DNA of 11,788 nucleotides, taken from the NCBI GenBank assembly GCA_026994095.1, contig JALWRU010000448.1, positions 1-11,788 of the forward strand, written 5' to 3'. The notes under the pieces were generated by a model. The model had not been told where the DNA came from and searched no databases. It saw nothing but the letters and a program-made list of their open reading frames with translations. A program made the translations under genes and the position numbers. This stretch comes from Nitrospira sp. (GTDB taxonomy: Bacteria; Nitrospirota; JACRHL01). Below are positions 6,971 through 11,788 of this stretch, piece after piece; within the stretch, counting starts at the first letter, position 1, and each line of letters begins with the position of its first letter.

Positions 6971-7192
6971 TCAGTCGTCGTCTGTTAGGTGCTCGTGGGG
7001 GTGCAGGCCGCCGTCATGGCTGTGTGTTTCCTCATGGGAATGTTCCACCTCCTGGTGCTCATGGGGGTGCTCGTGCTCACCGGTAAAGCCGTCCTCGTGC
7101 GTGTGGGTGTGGTGCCCGTCCGCATGACTATGCCGGTGACCGTGTGTAATTTTTTTGTGAAAATGCCTGTTCCAGGCCTCGTCGCATGCCAT
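6971..7192 (-). CDS. Histidine-rich putative metal-binding protein, 73 aa
   Basis: The start is set by a strong Shine-Dalgarno site, GGAGG, 5 bases before the ATG at 7192 (MACDEAWNRHFHKKITHGHR). Upstream ATGs at 7204 and 7222 in the same frame have none. The 73-residue product has 21 His, alternating with Glu, Ser, Thr and Pro (for example HTHTHEDGF and EHEHPHEHQEVEHSHEETHS), and one Cys at residue 3. It differs from the neighbouring 87-residue protein in using mostly HE/HS instead of HD pairs and in having a non-His-rich N-terminus of about 15 residues, so it is not a simple duplicate. It should be cytosolic. Metal binding is inferred from composition. It is the middle gene, 33 bases after the zinc-ribbon-like gene. 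Confidence 0.78.
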   Translation of the reverse strand: MACDEAWNRHFHKKITHGHRHSHADGHHTHTHEDGFTGEHEHPHEHQEVEHSHEETHSHDGGLHPHEHLTDDD

Positions 7193-7225
7193 TTGATCCT
7201 CCATACTTGTGTGAAAATACATGGC

Positions 7226-7531
7226 CTAGCTGTTGTCCTTAGTGCCGCAACAGCGGCATTCGATACGGAATACCGACGGGTCCGACTCCATCGGGATGAC
7301 TGTCATCTGATGGATACGGGCGCATGTTCGGCAAAACCCATCCATCTGTTTCCGACCCAGCATGATTTCGCAAAACAGGTGGGAATTCACCTCTTCTCGT
7401 TCCTGGGGGGTCGCAGTCGGGTGGGCCAACTCCCAACGGGCAGTGGCCTGTTGGTACGCGAGTGAGGCCGATGTGCAATCCTTTTTGCTCATATACAAGC
7501 CGGGTAGATGTTGTCCTTTGTATTGGGCCAT
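7226..7531 (-). CDS. Small zinc-ribbon-like protein, first gene of the His-rich operon
   Basis: Reading from ATG 7531 (MAQYKGQHLPGLYMSKKDCT) gives 101 residues. The C-terminal half carries two Cys knuckles, CRTC at 67-70 and CRCC at 92-95, separated by 21 residues, with His74 just after the first. This is the spacing of a zinc ribbon, so a structural zinc is likely. The N-terminal half is helical and has no obvious function. The start is uncertain: in-frame ATGs at 7546 and 7492 also lack a Shine-Dalgarno site, and the 5' leader would be about 125 bases. The overlapping frame 7239-7568 encodes a Pro/Gly-rich shadow. I do not recognise the family. As the first gene behind a palindrome-marked promoter it might sense metal or assist the two His-rich proteins; this is inference. 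Confidence 0.65.
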   Translation of the reverse strand: MAQYKGQHLPGLYMSKKDCTSASLAYQQATARWELAHPTATPQEREEVNSHLFCEIMLGRKQMDGFCRTCARIHQMTVIPMESDPSVFRIECRCCGTKDNS

Positions 7532-7637
7532 TTTGCTGTTCGGCATTCTGCCGCTGCTCACGCGCCATACCGGCCCTGTTACCTGATGGCTACAGACCTT
7601 CGACGGCCCCCCCCGATAACGCGCGCAAACCCTGTGA

Positions 7638-7652
7638 AACACCACTGGTGTT
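7638..7652. promoter_or_regulatory. Perfect palindrome at the start of the His-rich operon (putative operator)
   Basis: AACACCACTGGTGTT is a perfect inverted repeat with 7-bp arms around one central base. It begins about 12 bases downstream of the -10 element, at about +6 to +20 of the predicted transcript, where a bound repressor would block transcription. It does not match NikR, RcnR, Zur or Fur boxes as I know them. Confidence 0.55.
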
Positions 7653-7664
7653 ACGTCTTTAATA

Positions 7665-7693
7665 AAAGTAGCACTGGCGCACATCCCTGTCAA
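7665..7693 (-). promoter_or_regulatory. Sigma-70 promoter of the His-rich operon
   Basis: On the minus strand, TTGACA (7693-7688) is an exact -35 consensus. It is followed after 17 bp by TACTTT (7670-7665) as -10, which keeps the first, second and last consensus bases. Transcription should start near 7658 and run leftward through the zinc-ribbon-like and His-rich genes to the terminator at 6451-6491. Confidence 0.65.
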
Positions 7694-7969
7694 TGCTACT
7701 AATTTTATATTTGTGTTACCTATGTAGGTGGTGCGGTCCGAGGCGTGCCGGATCGAAGTACATTGCCCTGGCAAGGGTATGGCAAGGGTTGCAGTCGGTA
7801 GCGCGATGCAGATAACAGCCCGGTCGACGCAAGGTGCGTCACGGGAGCTACCGGTTGTAGGTCCATAGCCATTGGGTCGCGAAACCCTGCACTTTGGCTA
7901 CCGAGTCGAACTAGGGCCTGTCAGTGCGTTACTGATGGATTCCGACCACTAGTGATCGGGGGCATTATC
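7694..7969. other. Gene-free segment rich in potential stem-loops
   Basis: No coding sequence is apparent. From 7769 there are a tandem 10-base repeat TGGCAAGGGT (7769-7778, 7780-7789) and a series of inverted repeats. CGGTAGC (7796-7802) pairs with GCTACCG (7847-7853) and encloses CCCG/CGGG plus GACGCA/TGCGTC (7826-7840). GGGT/ACCC lies at 7874-7887, TCAGT/ACTGA at 7921-7935 and a near-palindrome at 7942-7959. TCGGGGGC (7956-7963) pairs with GCCCCCGA (7973-7980). It could be a structured RNA, a recombination site or the end of a mobile element; none is recognised. Confidence 0.5.
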
Positions 7970-8216
7970 GACGCCCCCGACCACCACCCCGGCCAATTTG
8001 ACTTCAAGCTGATCCCACGCCACGCGGTACTCAGTCCAGAGGCGTACGACGGGTTGGCTGACAAGGCTGAACTGGCGGAAAGCCTGACAATGATCGAGCG
8101 TAGCATGGGCGATATCCGCGAAGGCATACTCAATCAGCAAAATTGACGCTCAAGAAAATTGCCGATGAACTAGGCCTGAAATTCGACCGATGACCTGCTA
8201 CACGGTCGAGTTAACC
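7970..8216 (+). pseudogene. Deletion remnant of a second Phd/YefM-ParE/RelE locus
   Basis: 7970-8022 matches 5568-5620 (5 differences in 53), and 8024-8216 matches 5785-5978 (about 16 substitutions and one deleted base in 193, about 92% identity). What is missing is the equivalent of 5621-5784, namely the promoter/operator and the first 41 antitoxin codons. At the junction the upstream block is joined in frame to antitoxin residues from AVLSPEAYDG onward, giving an open frame 7952-8146. A 1-base deletion then changes the C-terminus and ends it at TGA 8144-8146. The toxin start follows as ATG (8190) and is lost after eight codons at 8216, 21 bases before the aldehyde dehydrogenase stop. The many synonymous differences mean the two copies diverged as functional genes before this one decayed. 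Confidence 0.85.
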
Positions 8217-8237
8217 GGTAACACCCACAACAGGCCC

Positions 8238-9650
8238 CTACTTCGACAGACCGTCGGCGTGGAATACCACCATCCGTTCTACAGTCATTTCGCGCATGGT
8301 GTGACCGATACCGCCTACGCCCATGCCAGACTGGCGGTGGCCACCAAACGGCATCCAGTCCACCCGAAAGGCCGAATGGTCGTTGACCATCACCGCCATG
8401 CCGTTCATGCGGCGGGATACCGACAGCGCGGTATCCAGATCGCGGGTGAACAGCGCCGCTTGAAAAAACGTATCCGGCCCGTTGGCCCGCGCCACCGCCT
8501 CGTCGATCTCGTCATAGCCATAGAGCGATACCACCGGCCCGAAGATTTCTTGCTGTGACAGGGTGGCGTCGTCCGGCGGGTTCAACAGCACCGTAGGGGC
8601 ATAGACCGTGGGAGAAATGCGCTCACCACCGCACAGGACCTCGGCCCCGCCAGCTACCGCCTGCTGCACCCATTCATCCACCCGGTCGACCTCGCGGGGC
8701 AGGATCAGCGGCCCCACCTCGGTATCGGCAGACAATTGATCACCGCTCACCAACCGTTGCGCCGCTGCCACAAAACGGCTGACAAACGCATCTTGTATCG
8801 ACCGGTGCAGGTAGATGCGCTGCACCGACACACAGACCTGACCCGCGTGATAAAACCCGCCGCGAATCAGCGGCGCAATACTGGCGTCAATATCCGCAGA
8901 GGCATCGACAATCACCGGGGCCACTCCGCCATGCTCCAGCGAGCAGATTGCCCCCGCAGCCAGTTTGGAGCGCAGATACCAACCGACACGGGCCGAGCCG
9001 ATAAAGGTCAAAAACGACACCCGCGAATCGGCAACCAGCGGCTCGGTCACCGCTGTGTCAGTGAGCAGCAACTGGCACCACCCCTCCGGTAGACCGGCCT
9101 CGGCCAGCAACGAGACGATCGCAATGCAGGAGATGGGCGTGGTAAGCGCCGGTTTAATCAACACCGGGCAGCCTGCCGCCAGCGCCGTCACCACCTGATG
9201 GACGATCAGGTTAAACGGGTGGTTGAAGGCGCTGATGGCCAGCACCACCCCCCGCGGCTCCCGAAAGGTATGGGCGAATCGGTGGCGTGATGCCTCGTTG
9301 AGGCCCATGGGGACTTCGGTGCCGGTCAGTCGATCGATCTGGCGTACCGCCTCGCCAATGCCCTCCACCGCCCGTGTAATCTCTACCATGGAATCACGCA
9401 GCGGTTTGCCCCCCTCCTCCGATGCCTGTCGGGCCAACGACCCGGTCCGGGATTGCACCAGTTCTGCCAGCCGCTCAAGCACCCGCATACGGGTGGGGGC
9501 ATCCAGCCACTGGTCGCGATTCGCATGCAGGTCAAATGCCCGTTGCAACGCCTGCTCGGCAGCGGCGGCGCTGGTGTAGGAGTATCGTTCAATCACCTCT
9601 TGGTTGAACGGGTTACACACCTCAAAGGTGGTGGCTGAATCGGTGTTCAT
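8238..9650 (-). CDS. NAD(P)-dependent aldehyde dehydrogenase
   Basis: This 470-residue protein is an ALDH-superfamily enzyme that oxidises an aldehyde to the carboxylate in the cytoplasm. Key residues are all present: Asn143 in AFNHPFN, Lys166 in LIKPA, the cofactor loop FIGSARVG at 216-223, the general base Glu239 in SLEHGG, the nucleophile Cys273 in GQVCVSVQR, and EIFGPV at 368-373. The usual LELGGN reads LEHGGV, a less common variant. The FNHPFNL segment resembles the phosphonoacetaldehyde/lactaldehyde-type branch, but the substrate cannot be fixed. The ATG at 9650 follows AGGAG by 6 bases; a GTG at 9653 is too close to that site. Neighbours give no pathway clue: a toxin-antitoxin fossil abuts its 3' end. 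The gene has core-genome composition. Confidence 0.93.
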   Translation of the reverse strand: MNTDSATTFEVCNPFNQEVIERYSYTSAAAAEQALQRAFDLHANRDQWLDAPTRMRVLERLAELVQSRTGSLARQASEEGGKPLRDSMVEITRAVEGIGEAVRQIDRLTGTEVPMGLNEASRHRFAHTFREPRGVVLAISAFNHPFNLIVHQVVTALAAGCPVLIKPALTTPISCIAIVSLLAEAGLPEGWCQLLLTDTAVTEPLVADSRVSFLTFIGSARVGWYLRSKLAAGAICSLEHGGVAPVIVDASADIDASIAPLIRGGFYHAGQVCVSVQRIYLHRSIQDAFVSRFVAAAQRLVSGDQLSADTEVGPLILPREVDRVDEWVQQAVAGGAEVLCGGERISPTVYAPTVLLNPPDDATLSQQEIFGPVVSLYGYDEIDEAVARANGPDTFFQAALFTRDLDTALSVSRRMNGMAVMVNDHSAFRVDWMPFGGHRQSGMGVGGIGHTMREMTVERMVVFHADGLSK

Positions 9651-9711
9651 CACAGGCTCCTGGACGGGGTACTGCTGGTCATGGGCTCATCTCGTGTAAC
9701 GCATACGGAAT

Positions 9712-9743
9712 GTTGACCATTTTGGCGTAGGCATCTAGTCAAC
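9712..9743. promoter_or_regulatory. Inverted repeat upstream of the aldehyde dehydrogenase
   Basis: GTTGAC (9712-9717) and GTCAAC (9738-9743) are 6-bp inverted arms 20 bases apart, 62 bases upstream of the aldehyde dehydrogenase start. They may form a regulator site; arms this short can also occur by chance. The right arm overlaps the stop of the possible small ORF. Confidence 0.25.
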
Positions 9744-9891
9744 GCTGTCTGATGGCAAAATTCAAGCACTCTTCTCCTGTGGAGGCTCCGTCTGCAAATT
9801 TTACGGATTCAAGTACCTGCAAAAACCGGGTGAAGCCCACCAGTGTGGTAGCATACTCCTCAGCAATACGCTGATTTAACCGAGCAACCAT
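9739..9891 (-). CDS. Possible small ORF, 50 aa
   Basis: A minus-strand frame from ATG 9891 to TGA 9739 encodes a 50-residue peptide beginning MVARLNQRIAEEYATTLVGF and ending with NFAIRQR. Its amino acid mix is protein-like, with an amphipathic helical look, but its codons are less GC-biased at the third position than the neighbours. It has no Shine-Dalgarno site and no recognised family. It could be a small accessory gene, the tail of a decayed one, or chance. The rest of 9654-9961 is empty apart from the hairpin repeat at 9902-9940. Confidence 0.25.
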   Translation of the reverse strand: MVARLNQRIAEEYATTLVGFTRFLQVLESVKFADGASTGEECLNFAIRQR

Positions 9892-9901
9892 TAAGCATGC
9901 T

Positions 9902-9940
9902 TGTCGGTTCGCTGGATAGCGGGCCGGACCAGCCCCCCTA
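9902..9940 (+). repeat. Small hairpin repeat, copy 2
   Basis: GGTTCGCT (9906-9913) and AGCGGGCC (9918-9925) form an 8-bp stem, using two G-T pairs, with loop GGAT. It matches the hairpin at 5477-5513 in the left arm, loop pattern and flanking CCGG, with right-arm changes that keep pairing. It lies just upstream of the outer-membrane protein gene. Confidence 0.42.
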
Positions 9941-9961
9941 CTTCGGACCCCTACTACCGCC

Positions 9962-10705
9962 TTGCCCGTTCCCTACCTGTGTACCCGTGTTGCGATCTGT
10001 ATGGCCATGCTGCTGGTGTGGACGGTTGCGGTGGTGACTCCGACGGAGGCGCGCTCCAATATTCACGGGCTGGTGCTGTACACCACCAACTACATCGTCG
10101 GCGGCTACTCTAAAAGCAACGACCACGGTGTGGTGCAGGTCAATATCGACTATGAGCCGGTGCCCAACCTGTATACCGGCGTGTGGGTGTCGCCGGTGGA
10201 TTTTGCCGACCGGCAGTTCTCTCGCCGTGCCCATGTGGAGTTTGCGCCCTATGTGGGTTGGGGGCAGAGCCGTGGCCACTGGCGCGTTGACAGCACCGCC
10301 ACCTACTACCTCTATGATGACCGGGTCTTTGGCCGCACGTCCCACTATGCCAGCTTGGGGGTCAGCCTGCGCTACCGGGAGGCGGTTACCGTTCATGTGG
10401 CCTACAAACCCGACTATTTTGGCCGGGGCAAGGCCGCCTTTGACTATCGCATGGGCGCCCGCACGCTGTTTACCGACCGGCTGGAGTTGACCGGCGGGCT
10501 GGGTTACAGCGATGTCAGTCGCACGCTGGAATATAACTATCTATATGGCGATGTGGGCGTCAGCTATTTTATCGGGGCTACAGCGGTCGGCCTGCGCTAC
10601 ACCGCTGCCCGCGAGTTGCACGAGACTGTGCATACCTCCCCCACCCGGCTGGAGCCTAACCAGCTATTGTCCAAGCTGGTACTGTCGGTCTCCTACGGGT
10701 TTTAG
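9962..10705 (+). CDS. Outer-membrane beta-barrel protein, TIGR02001/Gcw_chp-like
   Basis: The product (247 residues from a TTG at 9962) has an N-terminal hydrophobic stretch, VAICMAMLLVWTVAVV, followed by TPTEA-RSN, consistent with a Sec signal peptide cut near residue 31. After it come YTTNYIVGGYSKSNDHG and NLYTGVWVSPVDFAD (about residues 40-82), which match the conserved opening of the TIGR02001 (Gcw_chp) proteobacterial family. Alternating aromatic/glycine strands follow and the protein ends in SVSYGF; a terminal Phe is typical of outer-membrane barrels. The start is uncertain: there is no Shine-Dalgarno site, and an ATG at 10001 would leave a shorter signal without a basic residue. The function of the family is unknown; a channel or surface role is inferred. 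It lies 181 bases upstream of the sigma factor gene on the same strand. Confidence 0.8.
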   Translation: MPVPYLCTRVAICMAMLLVWTVAVVTPTEARSNIHGLVLYTTNYIVGGYSKSNDHGVVQVNIDYEPVPNLYTGVWVSPVDFADRQFSRRAHVEFAPYVGWGQSRGHWRVDSTATYYLYDDRVFGRTSHYASLGVSLRYREAVTVHVAYKPDYFGRGKAAFDYRMGARTLFTDRLELTGGLGYSDVSRTLEYNYLYGDVGVSYFIGATAVGLRYTAARELHETVHTSPTRLEPNQLLSKLVLSVSYGF

Positions 10706-10762
10706 CCGAACGGTCGGGACCGGCCTGCGCCGTACCTGGCAGCTCCATTTGCTACCGTCCTG

Positions 10763-10795
10763 CAATCGGTGTAAAACTTTTTTTTCATCCGATTG
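10763..10795. promoter_or_regulatory. Inverted repeat with T-tract upstream of the sigma factor
   Basis: CAATCGG (10763-10769) and CCGATTG (10789-10795) flank a 19-base A/T-rich centre containing eight T residues. It lies 57 bases after the outer-membrane protein stop and 91 bases before the sigma factor ATG. It could be an operator or part of the promoter region; the T-tract lies inside the loop, so it is not a standard terminator. A GGAACC at 10815-10820 resembles an ECF -35 element, but no matching -10 was found. Confidence 0.3.
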
Positions 10796-10886
10796 AACCT
10801 TTTCTCCATTGTGGGGAACCTACAGGGCAGGTACGGACTGGAATAACCACCAGTCTGGTGTGCAAATAGAGGGCAGCGATCTGTGT

Positions 10887-11528
10887 ATGTGGGCGCGAAG
10901 AACCAATAAACTGGTGGATAAGAACTCCCCTGCTACAGATCACCCGGACCTTTCGTTGGTCAGCGACGAGTTCTTGATTGAGCGCGTAGTGCGGCGGGAC
11001 GAAGCCGCATTTGCAGCGCTCTATGAACGCTATTACACCAGATTGCAACGTTTTGTCGTGCGTACCACCGGTTATTTAGGCTCGGCTGAAGAGACGATTA
11101 ATGACGTGATGTACGTAGTTTGGGAAAAAGCAGGCTCCTTCCGGGCAGACAGCAAGGCCTCTACCTGGATTTTTGGCATTGCCCATAACAAGGCGCTCAA
11201 AAGCCTCAAGCGCGAGTTGGGTGGTAACGCCACGCCCAAGACCTCGCTGACCGATATCGAGGTGAGTGACCCGGCCAACCAGGCCCAGCAGATGGAGACC
11301 GAGGGGTGGCTGTCGGCGGCGCTTACCGAACTGTCTCCCCAGCATCGGGCCACGGTGGAGTTGAGCTACTACCACGGCATGTCGTGTAACGAGATCGCCC
11401 AGATTATGGACTGTAACGAAAGCACTGTGAAAACGCGCATGTTCTACGCGCGCAAACGGCTGCGGACACGCCTGCCAGAGCTGGCAGAGGGCAATAGGCC
11501 CGCAAGAGATACCTCAGGAGATTTATGA
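10887..11528 (+). CDS. ECF-family RNA polymerase sigma factor
   Basis: From the ATG at 10887 (MWARRTNKLVDKNS) the protein has 213 residues, usual for an ECF sigma factor. A TTG at 10809 would add 26 residues unlike the family. Region 2 spans about residues 33-107 (DEAAFAALYERYYTRLQRFV, then ETINDVMYVVWEKAGSF and STWIFGIAHNKALKSLKRE) and binds core polymerase and the -10 element. A variable linker runs to about 140. Region 4 spans about 141-197 (LTELSPQHRATVELSYYHGM, with helix-turn-helix SCNEIAQIMDCNESTVKTRM) and reads the -35 element. There is no region 1 or 3 and no C-terminal extension. The stop overlaps the anti-sigma gene start, a standard coupled pair. It probably activates its own promoter and a stress or envelope regulon. 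Confidence 0.94.
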   Translation: MWARRTNKLVDKNSPATDHPDLSLVSDEFLIERVVRRDEAAFAALYERYYTRLQRFVVRTTGYLGSAEETINDVMYVVWEKAGSFRADSKASTWIFGIAHNKALKSLKRELGGNATPKTSLTDIEVSDPANQAQQMETEGWLSAALTELSPQHRATVELSYYHGMSCNEIAQIMDCNESTVKTRMFYARKRLRTRLPELAEGNRPARDTSGDL

Positions 11529-11788
11529 TGAATCCCTCTCACACCACAGCCGGTGACACCTTGTCACCCGCGACCCATGACGAGGTCTGGTTGCTGTTGC
11601 CCTGGTACATCAACGAGACCCTGTCAGAGGATGAACATAGACAGGTGGCTGAACACCTCACGGTCTGCATCCCCTGCCGCTCTGAGCTGGAGGCCCAGCA
11701 AGCCATCTGCAAAGCGGTGCAGGACTCCCCCGTTGAAGGGCTCTGTCAGTCGGTACAGTACGACCAGTTGATGAGCCGTATTCGTGGG
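11525..11788 (+). CDS. Zinc-containing anti-sigma factor, partial (runs off right edge)
   Basis: The first 88 residues are visible, starting MMNPSHTTAGDTLSP. Helices around residues 20-60 carry the motif His44-x3-Cys48-x2-Cys51 (HLTVCIPC), the zinc-binding signature of ZAS/zf-HC2 anti-sigma domains that hold ECF sigma factors inactive. The first ATG (11525) overlaps the sigma stop as ATGA; the second ATG (11528) is better spaced (7 bases) from AGGAG at 11516-11520, so either may be used. A transmembrane segment, if any, would lie beyond the window. With the zinc motif intact it may respond to redox or to a signal passed through a periplasmic domain. The residues that decide this are not visible. 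Confidence 0.88.
   Translation, partial: MMNPSHTTAGDTLSPATHDEVWLLLPWYINETLSEDEHRQVAEHLTVCIPCRSELEAQQAICKAVQDSPVEGLCQSVQYDQLMSRIRG

Noticed and set aside
6420..7127. Long plus-strand frame (235 aa) and the frame 6694-7086 across the His-rich genes
   Set aside because: They are antisense images of HD/HE codon repeats, giving Val/Met-rich or Cys/Arg-rich low-complexity products with no start signal. The minus strand has promoter, Shine-Dalgarno sites and terminator.
7239..7568. Alternative minus-strand frame starting MAREQRQNAEQQ
   Set aside because: Most of it is Pro/Gly-rich and shadow-like. The overlapping frame has paired Cys knuckles and better context. A frameshifted start of the zinc-ribbon-like gene cannot be fully excluded.
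7819..7853. Resemblance of GACGCAA and the CGGTAGC/GCTACCG stem to parts of a c-di-GMP-I riboswitch
   Set aside because: The elements occur in the wrong order and the conserved core around them is absent. No gene with a suitable leader follows.
9938..10396. Minus-strand frame of 152 aa
   Set aside because: It is antisense to the outer-membrane protein, which has a signal peptide, family motifs and a terminal Phe.

Overview
The window looks like chromosomal DNA of a GC-rich Gram-negative proteobacterium, most likely a gammaproteobacterium. The signs are an outer-membrane barrel protein of a proteobacterial family, a tRNA-Thr gene with an encoded CCA end, E. coli-like sigma-70 promoter elements and a standard Acs. 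This assignment is inference from sequence style; no species is claimed.

Layout. Positions 1-1981 (minus strand) hold two ATGA-coupled genes of unknown function, the second running off the left edge. They lie directly downstream of acetyl-CoA synthetase (acs, 2026-3975, minus) and a ROK-family sugar kinase (4087-5076, minus). A tRNA-Thr(CGT) gene with its own promoter and a 12-bp terminator-like hairpin (5224-5395, plus) marks the edge of the metabolic block. From there to about 8237 is a gene-poor accessory stretch. It contains a Phd/YefM-type antitoxin with a frameshifted ParE/RelE toxin, a compact minus-strand operon encoding a small zinc-ribbon-like protein and two extremely histidine-rich proteins, a segment dense in potential stem-loops, and a second, deletion-bearing fossil of the same toxin-antitoxin locus (about 92% identical). 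Next come an aldehyde dehydrogenase (8238-9650, minus), a possible 50-residue ORF, an outer-membrane protein of the TIGR02001/Gcw_chp type (9962-10705, plus), and an ECF sigma factor overlapping a zinc anti-sigma factor that is cut by the right edge (10887-11788, plus).

How the genes work together. acs and the aldehyde dehydrogenase are ordinary carbon-metabolism enzymes, and the ROK kinase primes a hexose for catabolism. The sigma/anti-sigma pair should be a stress-responsive switch; its proximity to the outer-membrane protein is suggestive of envelope sensing but unproven.

The strongest candidate for something undescribed is the His-rich operon. It has a near-consensus promoter (TTGACA, 17 bp, TACTTT), a perfect 15-bp palindrome at the expected transcription start, three small genes (two with clear Shine-Dalgarno sites) and a canonical intrinsic terminator. 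It reads as a self-contained, repressor-controlled metal-binding or metal-buffering unit. Its metal, partners and regulator cannot be told from sequence alone.
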